A DNA stretch of 64,000 nucleotides from Pontibacter anaerobius (GCF_026241195.1 NZ_JAPFQO010000004.1:1-64000); one strand, 5' to 3'. Shown: positions 46,394 to 55,144, numbered from the stretch's first letter. Notes: generated by a model not told the origin, from the letters alone. Made by a program: numbers and translations.

Positions 46394-47587
46394 ATGACAC
46401 AAAAACTGCTGAGCCGCACCGTTTGGATACTTGCCCTGGTAAGCCTGTTTGCCGATGTGGCCAGCGAAATGCTATACCCGATCATGCCCCTGTACCTGAA
46501 GAGCATTGGCTTCTCTGTGCTGCTGATCGGAATACTGGAGGGCGTGGCGCAGGCAATTTCGGGCCTGAGCAAAGGATATTTCGGCAGACTCTCGGACCGC
46601 ACCGGGCGGCGCCTGCCTTTCATCCGGTCGGGTTACCTGCTGGCCGCCCTGTCCAAACCGATGCTGGCGTTTTCCAGCATTCCGCTCTGGGTGTTCGGCG
46701 CCCGCACCCTCGATCGCTTCGGAAAGGGGCTGCGCACCAGCGCCCGCGATGCGCTGCTTTCGGATGAGGCCACTCCAGAGACAAAGGGCCGTGTGTTCGG
46801 TTTCCACCGCGCCATGGACACGCTGGGGGCCTGCTTCGGACCCGGCATAGCGCTTGTTTACCTCTACTTTAACCCCGGCCAGTACCGGCCCCTGTTCTAC
46901 TATGCTTTTGTGCCGGGGCTGTTGTCGGTTCTGCTGTTATACCTCCTGCGTGAAAAACGAAAGCCTGCCAAAGCGCTCAGCCCGAGGACCAAGTATAACT
47001 TCCTGGATTTTCTGCACTACTGGCGTGAAAGCCCGCTTACATACAGGCGCCTGCTGGTAGGCCTGCTGCTGTTTGCGCTCTTCAACAGCAGCGATTTCTT
47101 TCTGTTGCTCCGGATGAAGGAGGCAGGCCTGAACGATACGCACCTGATCGGCCTGTACATCCTCTATAACCTGATCTATGCGCTGAGCTCGTACCCAATG
47201 GGTGTGATAGCCGACAGGTGGGGCCTGAAGCGGGTGTACCTCTTCGGGCTCGGCTTGTTTGTGCTCGTATACTTTGGGATGGCAACTTTTGAGCTGAACT
47301 GGGTTTACCTGCCGCTCATTTTCCTGTACGGGCTTTTCGCGGCAGCCACAGAGGGCATCTCCAAGGCCTGGATCACCAACATCAGCGCCCCCCAGGACAC
47401 GGCCACGGCCATCGGCACCTACACAGCCTTCGAGAGTATCGCCACACTGGGCGCCTCCGCCCTGGCCGGGCTTCTCTGGCAACTGTACGGGGCTGCAGCC
47501 ACCTTCCTGGCTTCAGGCATCGCCGCCCTCCTCGTAATTCTATACCTGGCGCTCACAACGTCATCCCCCGTGTACAGGCGGGCGTAG
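46394..47587 (+). CDS. MFS transporter, 12-helix
   Basis: The protein of 397 residues from the ATG at 46394 has an MFS pattern: MTQKLLSRTVWILALVSLFADVASEMLYPIMP near the start and the loop RLSDRTGRRLPFI after the second helix. ARTLDRFGKGLRTSARDALL in the fourth region is typical of a family of drug- or metabolite-efflux-like MFS in Bacteroidota. A longer frame to 46271 adds 41 codons without a signal or similarity and was rejected. The gene appears monocistronic, with a terminator about 80 bases downstream. Substrate is unknown. Confidence 0.88.
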   Translation: MTQKLLSRTVWILALVSLFADVASEMLYPIMPLYLKSIGFSVLLIGILEGVAQAISGLSKGYFGRLSDRTGRRLPFIRSGYLLAALSKPMLAFSSIPLWVFGARTLDRFGKGLRTSARDALLSDEATPETKGRVFGFHRAMDTLGACFGPGIALVYLYFNPGQYRPLFYYAFVPGLLSVLLLYLLREKRKPAKALSPRTKYNFLDFLHYWRESPLTYRRLLVGLLLFALFNSSDFFLLLRMKEAGLNDTHLIGLYILYNLIYALSSYPMGVIADRWGLKRVYLFGLGLFVLVYFGMATFELNWVYLPLIFLYGLFAAATEGISKAWITNISAPQDTATAIGTYTAFESIATLGASALAGLLWQLYGAAATFLASGIAALLVILYLALTTSSPVYRRA

Positions 47588-47666
47588 AAGTTTGCCAAAC
47601 CGCAACAGTGCGCCGTCGGGGTGAGCAGTTAGATTTTGAGACATTAAAGTATAGGGTAGGATATAT

Positions 47667-47701
47667 AAAAAGCCGCGTATCAACTGGAAACGCGGCTTTG
47701 T
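47667..47701. terminator. Terminator after the MFS gene
   Basis: AAAGCCGCGT (47669-47678) pairs with ACGCGGCTTT (47690-47699). A and T runs on either side allow termination in both directions, serving the MFS gene and the convergent HEPN gene. Confidence 0.85.
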
Positions 47702-47757
47702 ATGTAAAAATTTGAGAATGGGTTTACCCTAAGCCAGTCAAGGCAATAAGTAATACT

Positions 47758-49134
47758 CTATTTATTTTGGGCCCATGGCACAGAAGTTAACTTACTATGG
47801 AAATATAACTCACTCGAACATCTGTTAATGTAACTTCCTTCATACTTTAAGATAAAGAGGAATGACATTTCAATATACCAAATATAAAGCTCTAATGCTT
47901 CTTGCCTTACTTCGAAAGGTATAGCATTTAGATTCTTCCTTTTTTCTGCTTGAGAATGCACGATGGCATTTCGTATTTGAACGATAAGATCTGGACCGTC
48001 AACTTGGTTCTTTTTGTCTGTTTCTATATTAAATTTAGCTAACTCTTGAAGCCCATCAGGGATATTATAATCAATATTAATTAAACTTAACAGTAGTCGA
48101 ATTTTGTTAGAAGCAGCTATATTCTCGGCATCTTTGCCTGAAATTAACTTCTTCTTCTCTATTACAAGCCAGTTATAAATCAATTCGAGAGCAGACTGAG
48201 CCATTACAATCGAACCATGCAAACCTCCATTCAATGAATTTGCATCAAGATACCAACCTACTACCGTTTCAAGTACATATTTGCCGTCATTATCCCTCCA
48301 TATTTCATAGAAGTGATTCCAAATATTATTAAGATGCTTAGCCTGTCGTTCCTCAATCCAGTGCTTAACTCCAACATAAGGCTCAATGAAGTTGTAAGTG
48401 TAATCAACCCATTTAATTTCATTCTCATGTATGCCATGTGTAAACATCGAAGATGTACTCCTACCATTGATAAAACTCAAGAATGTTGAGAAACAGTTTA
48501 GAATTTCTCTGACTTCATTTACTGAGAGACTACCGTGTTTCTTACTTACCTCACCTTTGTATAAAAAGAAATAACCGCCACTATCTTTAAGCAGTTTTCC
48601 TTTATGTGTATATTCAAAGTCTTTATCTAAAACTATATTATACTCTGGAGTTTCAAATAATATTCTCGAATGAGAAGATTGTACTTGCTGACCTGAAAAT
48701 CGCTTAATAGGTTTTCCACCAAGGGCAAGTAGATTTGGGATATAAAAGTATGCAGTATTTACCTTAATAGAAGAGTCCCCCTTAACAGGCCTCCCCACAA
48801 TAGCACCTCTTATTTTTGCTACCTCACCGGGGTTATTAAAGCCCATATCAATCAAAAGACATTCACTAAAAAGCTGTCTTTCAATGAATACGCTAAATCT
48901 GTTAGATTCAGTCATCCGCATGAAGTCATCAATGGACTGTAAAATTGTTTCTCCCGTGAGAATTGGTCTAGATCGTGGAAACCATTTAAACTCAATAGAT
49001 CCATTAACAATTAATTCCAGTTCATCATTCTTTAAAAGAAACTCTCCTTGATAGATTGTGACAGTTTCATTTGGGTGTGTCATTAGTTGAGGATATGGAA
49101 GTGCCTCAGGCAAATCGTGGAGAGTTAATGCCAT
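47758..49134 (-). CDS. HEPN-domain protein, ApeA-like, AT-rich
   Basis: The 458-residue protein has a beta-rich N-terminal half (about 20-190) and a helical C-terminal half. The C-terminal part contains MAQSALELIYNWLVIEKK near 313-330 and VQIRNAIVHSQAEK near 383-396. RNAIVH is the HEPN Rx4H ribonuclease motif. This two-part layout resembles ApeA-type phage-defence proteins, in which HEPN cleaves RNA to abort infection; the comparison is from memory. The gene is AT-rich and sits in an island with a gene fragment and an AT-rich membrane protein next to tRNA genes. No partner gene is adjacent. Confidence 0.65.
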   Translation of the reverse strand: MALTLHDLPEALPYPQLMTHPNETVTIYQGEFLLKNDELELIVNGSIEFKWFPRSRPILTGETILQSIDDFMRMTESNRFSVFIERQLFSECLLIDMGFNNPGEVAKIRGAIVGRPVKGDSSIKVNTAYFYIPNLLALGGKPIKRFSGQQVQSSHSRILFETPEYNIVLDKDFEYTHKGKLLKDSGGYFFLYKGEVSKKHGSLSVNEVREILNCFSTFLSFINGRSTSSMFTHGIHENEIKWVDYTYNFIEPYVGVKHWIEERQAKHLNNIWNHFYEIWRDNDGKYVLETVVGWYLDANSLNGGLHGSIVMAQSALELIYNWLVIEKKKLISGKDAENIAASNKIRLLLSLINIDYNIPDGLQELAKFNIETDKKNQVDGPDLIVQIRNAIVHSQAEKRKNLNAIPFEVRQEALELYIWYIEMSFLFILKYEGSYINRCSSELYFHSKLTSVPWAQNK

Positions 49135-49243
49135 AATTGAACTTTTACAAAGGTTTCAGTAAGACTCAATTTACAGTAATATTTAAAGTAGCCCTATTTT
49201 CCTGTCTTTTTTTAGCGCCTTGTGATCTTCAATTTCGCTGCTG

Positions 49244-49580
49244 ATGAGCAAGCAGATTATCAAATTAAAGGAAGCCCTGGAGCTGATGGAGAACGCCACC
49301 GAGCCTTTCTCTATCCACCATGTGGCATGCAATAAGAAGAAGGTTACCGGTGGCTACTGGTTAATATAGCCCGATGCTTTGTCACCGGAGATCAGCCAAA
49401 GAAAGCTATGGTAATCAAATTGAAGATATGACTCTACCACATAGAAGCCTCCTGAAACTCTATTCATCCCCGGTTTTACCCTCTGGGAGCAGGACCGGGA
49501 GCAACTTATCTGCCTGCACAAGGTCCTGAAGAAAGTAAGGTTCGGGCAGAGAATGGATAGTATAAAGTATAAATAATAAC
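49244..49580 (+). pseudogene. Decayed mobile-element gene fragment
   Basis: A readable start at 49244 encodes about 41 residues (MSKQIIKLKEALELMENATEPFSIHHVACNKKKVTGGYWLI) before an in-frame TAG. Further readable stretches follow in other frames, for example one ending in LWEQDREQLICLHKVLKKVRFGQRMD near 49560. The SIHHVAC...TGG text resembles small phage or conjugative-element proteins of Bacteroidota, again from memory. Frame changes and stops show it is broken. The rest of the 49135-49621 gap has no other gene. Confidence 0.5.
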
Positions 49581-49639
49581 ATTTTACTCATATTATATGT
49601 AATTAAATTATCACATATAATATGAGTAAAATGTTATTA
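49574..49639. promoter_or_regulatory. 27-bp perfect palindrome covering a start codon
   Basis: Bases 49574-49600 are an exact inverted copy of 49613-49639, with the 12-base spacer AATTAAATTATC. The right arm contains the ATG at 49622 and the first codons of the membrane-protein gene. In RNA it would hide the ribosome-binding region and start. In DNA it is an inverted duplication of that gene's beginning. Confidence 0.8.
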
Positions 49640-50341
49640 AAGCCATCTTATACAGTTTTAAGTACGTTTGATATATTCTCTATTATACTACCCGGAACTA
49701 TTATACCATTTACTAGACTAGATTCATTCACCAATTTATATAATAGAATTGTAGATAAAGGGGTTCCACTCGAAGGTTGGGTGGCAATTACTGCATTCTT
49801 TGTTGTTTCATACTTTATTGGGCACGCATCATTCCTAGTTAGTAAGATATTTGAAGTTCTTTATACCCGAATAAGATTTTCAGATAGTTATTTAGCTAAG
49901 CTTTTAAATCACCACAGTAGCTTAAAGCAGGTCAAGAAAGTTCAAAAGGTTCAACATCTTGGGGACAGGAACAATCCAGTAGATACTTACCATTGGGCCT
50001 ATTCTTATATTAGAGTGAAGAATTTACCCGCTCTTTCAGAACTAGATAAGAACTCATCCTTATACTCTCTATTCCGAAGTTTAACTTTGGTATTTTCAAT
50101 AAGTGCTCTATGGACGTCTATATCAAGCTTAGAACTAATAAATACAGATACATTTTTTTTAATTATTTTCAATTCCGTAGAAATATTAGAAGTAACCACT
50201 TATTTAATTTTAAGCGTGCTTTGCTTTATGATTTATTATAAAACTATGAATTGGACATATAAATTAGCATTTGATTATGTACTTATAGATCAAAAGAATA
50301 ATACTGACAAAAAAGAAACTCATAGCATAATAAAACCTTAA
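49622..50341 (+). CDS. AT-rich multi-pass membrane protein, unknown
   Basis: The 239-residue protein is not recognised. It has hydrophobic stretches at about 17-30, 54-75, 148-170 and 176-208, and a basic helical middle (VKKVQKVQHLGDRNNP). It would be an inner-membrane protein. It is strongly AT-rich compared with flanking housekeeping genes, which fits the adjacent island. Its start lies inside a 27-bp palindrome, so the translation start is certain only if that hairpin can open. A later in-frame ATG (49631, Met4) is also inside the palindrome. Confidence 0.6.
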   Translation: MSKMLLKPSYTVLSTFDIFSIILPGTIIPFTRLDSFTNLYNRIVDKGVPLEGWVAITAFFVVSYFIGHASFLVSKIFEVLYTRIRFSDSYLAKLLNHHSSLKQVKKVQKVQHLGDRNNPVDTYHWAYSYIRVKNLPALSELDKNSSLYSLFRSLTLVFSISALWTSISSLELINTDTFFLIIFNSVEILEVTTYLILSVLCFMIYYKTMNWTYKLAFDYVLIDQKNNTDKKETHSIIKP

Positions 50342-50491
50342 GTACACATACAACCCCTAGAAACCGGCACCACTACGAGAACTATACCCGCAGTCTTCAT
50401 CGAAAAGCTTTTACCAACCAAGTATAAAGTCAAAGCAGGCCACGCCATTGAAAGACCCAGAAGTTGAGAGAAGAATTGAGAGTGAGATAAA

Positions 50492-50526
50492 ACAAAAAAC
50501 CCTCTCTACATGGCTGTAAAGAGGGT
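50492..50526 (-). terminator. Terminator downstream of the tRNA genes
   Basis: On the minus strand ACCCTCT (50520-50526 complement) and AGAGGGT (50499-50505 complement) form a stem followed by TTTTTTG. It follows tRNA-Arg by about 20 bases. The 50342-50491 stretch before it holds no convincing gene. Confidence 0.7.
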
Positions 50527-50544
50527 CTTTCAATGTTTTGAAAG

Positions 50545-50618
50545 TGATCCCGTTTGGATTCGAACCAAAGACCTACTGCTTAGAAGGCAGTTGCTCTATC
50601 CAGCTGAGCTACGAGACC
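50545..50618 (-). tRNA. tRNA-Arg (TCT)
   Basis: The minus strand folds as a cloverleaf: acceptor GGTCTCG with CGGGATC, D-arm GCTC..GAGC, anticodon stem ACTGC/GCAGT with loop CTTCTAA (anticodon TCT), and T-arm TTTGG-TTCGAAT-CCAAA. Discriminator is A; CCA is not encoded. It is 74 bases long. Confidence 0.95.
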
Positions 50619-50656
50619 AGCGTTCGTCAGGAGAGCGGTTGCTCTACCCTTAAACA

Positions 50657-50688
50657 AAAAATTTCGGAATCGCTTCCGAAATTTTTTT
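50657..50688. terminator. Terminator after tRNA-Pro
   Basis: AATTTCGGAA and TTCCGAAATT around TCGC (50660-50683) form a stem with T runs on both strands. On the minus strand it follows tRNA-Pro directly. Confidence 0.75.
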
Positions 50689-50690
50689 AG

Positions 50691-50764
50691 TCGGGGTGGC
50701 AGGATTCGAACCTACGACCTCCACATCCCAAATGTGGCGCGATACCGGGCTACGCTACACCCCG
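50691..50764 (-). tRNA. tRNA-Pro (TGG)
   Basis: The minus strand has acceptor CGGGGTG paired with CACCCCG, D-arm GCG..CGC, anticodon stem CCACA/TGTGG with loop TTTGGGA (anticodon TGG), variable GGTC and T-loop TTCGAAT. Discriminator is A; CCA is not encoded. Confidence 0.95.
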
Positions 50765-50888
50765 AACTATTTTTTCGCTTTCAGATTAACCGGTGTTTCA
50801 ACCGTTTTCCCTGATTGCGATGCAAAGGTAAGTGAAGATTTCAGATTAGCAAAAGCTTTTTAAAACTTTTTTCTTCATCATCTTTCAG

Positions 50889-50975
50889 CGGAGAAGGGGG
50901 GATTCGAACCCCCGGTACCGTTACCAGTACGGCAGTTTAGCAAACTGCTGGTTTAAGCCACTCACCCACCTCTCC
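50889..50975 (-). tRNA. tRNA-Ser (GCT)
   Basis: The 87-base class II tRNA has acceptor GGAGAGG with CTTCTCC, anticodon stem GCAGT/ACTGC with loop TTGCTAA (anticodon GCT), a long variable arm (CCGTACTGGTAACGGTAC region) and T-loop TTCGAAT. Discriminator is G. Confidence 0.95.
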
Positions 50976-51318
50976 GTGGAATTCCCTTACTGCTTAAGAG
51001 ACTGCAAACATACTACATCGATTGCTACAACGCAATACCCCCGCTTAAAATTCCCGACAAACATTTCACCTTTTTTAACCCGCCAAAAGCTAACTCCCTG
51101 ATACAGCAAGGCTTCTTCCGAATAAAAATTTCGAAAAAATTTACCCGCCTCACAGTTATACTTGTCCCACGGCCGGGAGCGTTGCGTAAATGCACCGCAA
51201 AACAATAGTGAAGACTATAAACCTGCACCTGCCGGAGTATGCCGGCGGTTTAGTATATTTGTAGCTGGCGGCCCGGCTATGTACACCTTGCTGCGCCGCC
51301 AGCCAACCCTTTTGTAGA
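50976..51318. other. Intergenic region between tRNA-Ser and the vWA gene
   Basis: About 343 bases that should contain the tRNA promoter on the minus strand and the promoter of the vWA gene on the plus strand. TAGTATATTTGTAG near 51252-51265 resembles a TAnnTTTG -7 element upstream of the vWA gene. No repeat or other RNA is seen; antisense frames here have no family signature. Confidence 0.35.
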
Positions 51319-52290
51319 ATGACCTGGTACCAGACCCTGACTTTACTGGAGATCCTGTTCGGCGCAATTTTCTTTGCGCTGTATGTGGGCTATTTGCTCC
51401 GTGTGCGCAGGGTGGCCCTTTTCTTTAAGCAGAAGCCTTACGGGGTGTGGTTCAAGTTCCTGCTCCGCCACCTTTACCTGCTGCTGCTCATTATTGCCAT
51501 ACTTGGCCCCTCCTTCGGGGCGATGAAAAAGGAGATCAGGACCATTGGCAAGGACCTGTACATCGCCGTGGACCTTTCTGAGTCGATGAACGCGACCGAT
51601 GTGCAGCCCTCTCGGCTGGAGAAGGCCAAGCACGTGACGCAGCGCCTTGTCAGCAACTTCAACTCCGACCGCATCGGCCTGATGGTTTTCTCTGACGAGG
51701 CCTATATCCAGAGCCCCCTCACCTTCGACCAGAACGCGCTGCAGCTGTATACCCAAACGCTGCGCACCAGCCTGCTCCCCCACTCGGGCACCAATTACGC
51801 CCCCGTGCTGCAACTGGCGCTCGACAAACTACGCCAAACCTCTAACACGCCGGAGGAGGAGCAGAAGGCGCGGGTGCTGGTGCTCATCAGCGATGGCGAG
51901 GATTTTGGCAGCGACGTGCAGCACCTGGCCGGGCAGCTCCGCGATGAGAATATACGGGTGTACACGCTCGGCATCGGCACCACCGATGGCAGCCCTATTC
52001 CGGCAGGCAATACTTTTAAGACCGACAGCGAGGGGCAGCAGGTGCTCTCCCAGCTTAAGCCGGAGCCCCTGGTGCAACTCTCGGAGTTGACCGGCGGCGC
52101 ATACTTTGAGGTAAACGACCGCGTGAGCGAGGTGAGCAAACTCATCAGTGCTATAAATAAAATAGAGGGCGAGTTGCGCGAGAGCAAAACCATAGACGTA
52201 ACCGCCAACAAGTATGTATACCCGCTGGCCCTGGCGCTGTTCCTCATCCTGCTCGATATTCTGATCACCGTTAAACTTATCCGGATATGA
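51319..52290 (+). CDS. vWA-domain membrane protein, BatA/BatB-like
   Basis: The 323-residue protein has two N-terminal hydrophobic stretches (about 10-28 and 50-65), a von Willebrand A domain and a C-terminal helix (about 300-320). The MIDAS metal motif is intact: DLSES at 85-89 (Asp85, Ser87, Ser89), followed by SDGED in the later loop. This is the layout of BatA/BatB proteins from the aerotolerance operon of Bacteroidota, probably with the domain facing the periplasm. It overlaps the TPR gene by four bases (ATGA). Confidence 0.88.
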   Translation: MTWYQTLTLLEILFGAIFFALYVGYLLRVRRVALFFKQKPYGVWFKFLLRHLYLLLLIIAILGPSFGAMKKEIRTIGKDLYIAVDLSESMNATDVQPSRLEKAKHVTQRLVSNFNSDRIGLMVFSDEAYIQSPLTFDQNALQLYTQTLRTSLLPHSGTNYAPVLQLALDKLRQTSNTPEEEQKARVLVLISDGEDFGSDVQHLAGQLRDENIRVYTLGIGTTDGSPIPAGNTFKTDSEGQQVLSQLKPEPLVQLSELTGGAYFEVNDRVSEVSKLISAINKIEGELRESKTIDVTANKYVYPLALALFLILLDILITVKLIRI

Positions 52291-53237
52291 AGTCCCTAGC
52301 CCTGGTAGCCATACTTCTCGCCAGCCTGTTCAGCGGGGGCATATCCGTTATCACGCACCTTAACCAGTATGCGGCCGAGGCGGCCACGGCCTATAACCGC
52401 CAGGATTACATCGAGGCCATCGCTGCCTATAAGTACCTGCTGGATGACCTGGAGGTGGACGATGACCAGCTGCGCCTTAACCTGGCCCACTCCTACTACC
52501 AGGCGGGGCTGCTGCCACAGGCAACCGATGCTTACCAGTACCTGGCCGACCACCCCACCACGCACCTGCGCGCGCTGGCACACCTGCAGCTGGGCAACAT
52601 CAACACCAGGCAAAAAAAGTATAAGCGCGCCCTGGCCCTTTACAAGCAGGCACTCGTGGCCGAGCCCGGCAACAATGCGGCCCGGTATAACTATGAGCTC
52701 CTGAAAAAGTACCTGGCGCTGCACCCCGAAGCGGCGGCCGAGGAAAGCCAGCCGGAAGCCACGGAGCAGGAGAACAGCGCCGGGCCAGACGAACTGCAGT
52801 CGCCCCCTCCTGCCGAGGAGGACCTGCAGCCGCAACCCAAGAAGAAACCCGATGAGCAGGGCGACCAGGAGGAGGAGATAGACACCCCGGAGCCTGACAA
52901 GGAAGGCCGGCAGCAACAGAATGCCGGAGCCGAAGACAAGGAACAGGGCGAGAAGGAGCGAGAGGATGCGGCCGGAGAGGCATCTGGCACCGAAAAGGGC
53001 CAGCAGCTCAACAGCCCCTTTGATAAGGACGCGCAGCAGCGCCGGGGCAGCTCGGAGGCGGCATCGGACGAGGACCAGCAGGCACAGACGCGCCGTGCCA
53101 GGCTCCGCCAGGCCAACATGAGCCCCGAAAAGGCCAGGCTGCTGCTCGACGCCATGCGCAATGCCGAGCTGCAGTACATTCAGCAGCTTCCCAAAAAATC
53201 AACCCGCCAGCCAGACCCCACCAAACCGGACTGGTAA
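52287..53237 (+). CDS. TPR-repeat protein, BatC-like
   Basis: The 316-residue protein has an N-terminal export signal or anchor (about 1-20) and three TPR-type repeats (about 35-150), including YNRQDYIEAIAAYKYLL and RALALYKQALVAEPGNNAARYNYELLKK. A very acidic, Gln- and Pro-rich low-complexity tail follows (about 155-290). It is translationally coupled to the vWA gene. BatC-like proteins are thought to act with BatB in the envelope. No BatA, BatD or BatE homologue follows here, so the operon is shorter than usual. Confidence 0.82.
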   Translation: MKSLALVAILLASLFSGGISVITHLNQYAAEAATAYNRQDYIEAIAAYKYLLDDLEVDDDQLRLNLAHSYYQAGLLPQATDAYQYLADHPTTHLRALAHLQLGNINTRQKKYKRALALYKQALVAEPGNNAARYNYELLKKYLALHPEAAAEESQPEATEQENSAGPDELQSPPPAEEDLQPQPKKKPDEQGDQEEEIDTPEPDKEGRQQQNAGAEDKEQGEKEREDAAGEASGTEKGQQLNSPFDKDAQQRRGSSEAASDEDQQAQTRRARLRQANMSPEKARLLLDAMRNAELQYIQQLPKKSTRQPDPTKPDW

Positions 53238-53438
53238 GCCCGGCCGGTGGCGCACTTTGCGCCGGTTAACCTGCCGGTAAAAGTGTATTTCAGCATCAGC
53301 CCCGGAGATCATACTTACGGCAGTCATTTCCCATACTTTTGCAGCAGGCATCACCGCTGTTTTTCATACCTTTGCAACTCGCGACTAAAGTCCCCTTTAC
53401 ACCGCCAGCCAATGGCGCCAATCCTTACAAAATAAAGT

Positions 53439-54077
53439 ATGAAAGAAGCATTGAAACACATCCTGGAGGTACTCCACCTCGCTGAGAAACTAAAGTATGA
53501 GATGCGCCACAGCTGGCTGTCGAACGGCAGGCAGGAGAGCGTAGCCGAGCATACCTGGCGCATGTCGCTGATGGTGGTGCTCCTGGAGCCATACCTGGAC
53601 CATGAGATAAACGTGGCCCGCACCCTGAAGATGGTCATCATCCATGACCTGGTGGAGGCAGAAGCCGGCGACATCCCTGCCTTTGATGTAAACACCCCCC
53701 TGTTGAAAGAACAGAAGCGCCAGCGCGAGCTGCAAGCCATCGAAAACCTGCGCCAGACCCTGGGCAACGGGCTGGGCCAGCATGTGTATGAGCTTTGGCA
53801 TGAGTTCGAGGACAAACTTACCTATGAGTCGCGGGTAGCCAACGCACTGGATAAACTGGAGGTGCAGATACAGCACAACCAGGCCGATATGAGCACCTGG
53901 CTGGAGGTTGAGCAGGAGTTTGTTTTCCTGATGGGGCGCCACACCGAGTTCGATGCCTGCCTGCAGCAGCTGAAGGAGCTGATAGAGGCCGATGCCGTGC
54001 GCAAAATGGAGGCCGCCGGTATCCGTGTGTCCGCTGTAAAGGAGCGCATGCTCTCTAAACCCTCCATCTTCGTATAA
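53439..54077 (+). CDS. HD-domain hydrolase, YfbR/HDDC2-like
   Basis: The 212-residue protein has the HD metal-binding pattern: His38 in SVAEHTWRMSLM, the His69-Asp70 pair in VIIHDLVEAEAGDIP, and an Asp near residue 137 in VANALDKLEVQ. The ESVAEHTW opening fits the 5'-deoxynucleotidase/HDDC2 subgroup, which acts on deoxynucleoside monophosphates. It is cytosolic. It lies between the Bat-like pair and the DUF983 gene with no tight linkage. Confidence 0.85.
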   Translation: MKEALKHILEVLHLAEKLKYEMRHSWLSNGRQESVAEHTWRMSLMVVLLEPYLDHEINVARTLKMVIIHDLVEAEAGDIPAFDVNTPLLKEQKRQRELQAIENLRQTLGNGLGQHVYELWHEFEDKLTYESRVANALDKLEVQIQHNQADMSTWLEVEQEFVFLMGRHTEFDACLQQLKELIEADAVRKMEAAGIRVSAVKERMLSKPSIFV

Positions 54078-54176
54078 CCACACGCAAAGCATTTGTACCA
54101 TGCAGCACAGCTTTTGTGCCATAGTAACAGTACACCACGAAGTACTTTTGTAGCAGAAATCAAAGGAGGAACCATC

Positions 54177-54569
54177 ATGCTAAACCAAGGCTCTAAACTA
54201 TACAGCATCCTGAACTACAAATGCCCCAGGTGCCATAAGGGAGACCTTTTCACCCATAAAGGGTGGAGCTACACCAAGTTCGGCGATATGCCCGAGGAGT
54301 GCCCCTGCTGCCACCAGCGCTACCAGCCCGAGCCGGGCTTTTACTATGGCGCCATGTATGTGAGCTACGGCATTACCACTGCCATCACGGTAACTATCCT
54401 GGTGGCGCTAAGCATTATACTGGAGGAGGTGACGCTGTATTGGTTTATCGGCGCGCTGGTAGGCACCCTGCTGCTGTTTTACCCCTTCATCTTCAGGATG
54501 TCACGGGCGATATGGATCAACTTCTTCGTGCGCTACAACAAGGATGTAGCCGCCTCAACCAGCTGCTGA
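54177..54569 (+). CDS. DUF983 family membrane protein
   Basis: The 130-residue protein has two CxxC knuckles, YKCPRCHKGD near 16-25 and CPCCHQRY near 43-50, that probably bind zinc. Two membrane helices follow (about 61-80 and 85-103). The ATG at 54177 is chosen because a perfect Shine-Dalgarno-like AAAGGAGG lies at 54162-54169, eight bases upstream, and because the conserved domain begins there; the frame open to 54093 adds residues without similarity. Function of DUF983 is unknown; it is often near respiratory genes. Confidence 0.85.
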   Translation: MLNQGSKLYSILNYKCPRCHKGDLFTHKGWSYTKFGDMPEECPCCHQRYQPEPGFYYGAMYVSYGITTAITVTILVALSIILEEVTLYWFIGALVGTLLLFYPFIFRMSRAIWINFFVRYNKDVAASTSC

Positions 54570-54592
54570 CAAAGCTTATCTTTTCGGATACC

Positions 54593-54626
54593 CAAAATCC
54601 CTGGCTGCGCGCAGCCAGGGATTTTG
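54593..54626. terminator. 34-bp perfect palindromic bidirectional terminator
   Basis: The 34 bases are identical to their reverse complement, with core CCCTGGCTGC/GCAGCCAGGG and AAAATC/GATTTT ends. It separates the convergent DUF983 and VOC genes, with a T run beyond it on the plus side. Confidence 0.88.
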
Positions 54627-54629
54627 TTT

Positions 54630-55019
54630 TTATAGTTTGATGTCCGGGGTGTACGCCACCTCCAGCACAAAGCCGTTCGGGTCGCGGAAGTCCACGGTAT
54701 AGTAGGCGTCGCTGTAGTCGGGCATGGCCTGCGGCCCCCGTATGATGTCGGCGTTTATGCTTTGCAGCCACTCCCCCACCTGCTCCACCATTTCCCGGCT
54801 CGTGGCATGGAAACAGATATGCCGCACCCCCAGGCTGTCATGCAGCTGCAGGGGCACCTCCTTAAAGTATAGCTCATGCACGCCGCAACTGAAAGAGGTC
54901 CTGTTCAGTTCGTACCAGCCTATCAGCGGAAATAAACGACTGTAAAACCCAAGTGATTCCTCCAGGTCTTTTACCCAGAACTCCAGGTGGCTGATGCCCA
55001 CGCCATACTTGTACGCCAT
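54630..55019 (-). CDS. VOC (glyoxalase/bleomycin-resistance fold) protein
   Basis: The 129-residue protein has paired beta-alpha-beta-beta-beta modules, starting YGVGISHLEFWVKDLEESLGFYSRLFPLIGW, with FRDPNGFVLEVAYTPD at the end. Candidate metal ligands are His11, His72 (VRHICFHA) and the Glu in FVLEV. The fold holds lyases, dioxygenases and resistance proteins; sequence alone does not give the substrate. Convergent to DUF983. Confidence 0.88.
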   Translation of the reverse strand: MAYKYGVGISHLEFWVKDLEESLGFYSRLFPLIGWYELNRTSFSCGVHELYFKEVPLQLHDSLGVRHICFHATSREMVEQVGEWLQSINADIIRGPQAMPDYSDAYYTVDFRDPNGFVLEVAYTPDIKL

Positions 55020-55144
55020 TGTTTTTTAGGTTGAAGGTTGATGCCTGCGAAAGTATGGAATATTTTAAAATGTGAGGCCTTCCAAAAAGTATGATTCATA
55101 CTTCCCGGGAGGCCTGTTTGCAGATTTATACTTATACTTGCCTT

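Noticed and set aside
47588-50544. Attachment-site duplication of tRNA-Arg bounding the island
   Set aside because: No repeat of the tRNA 3' end was found by eye on the far side of the AT-rich genes.
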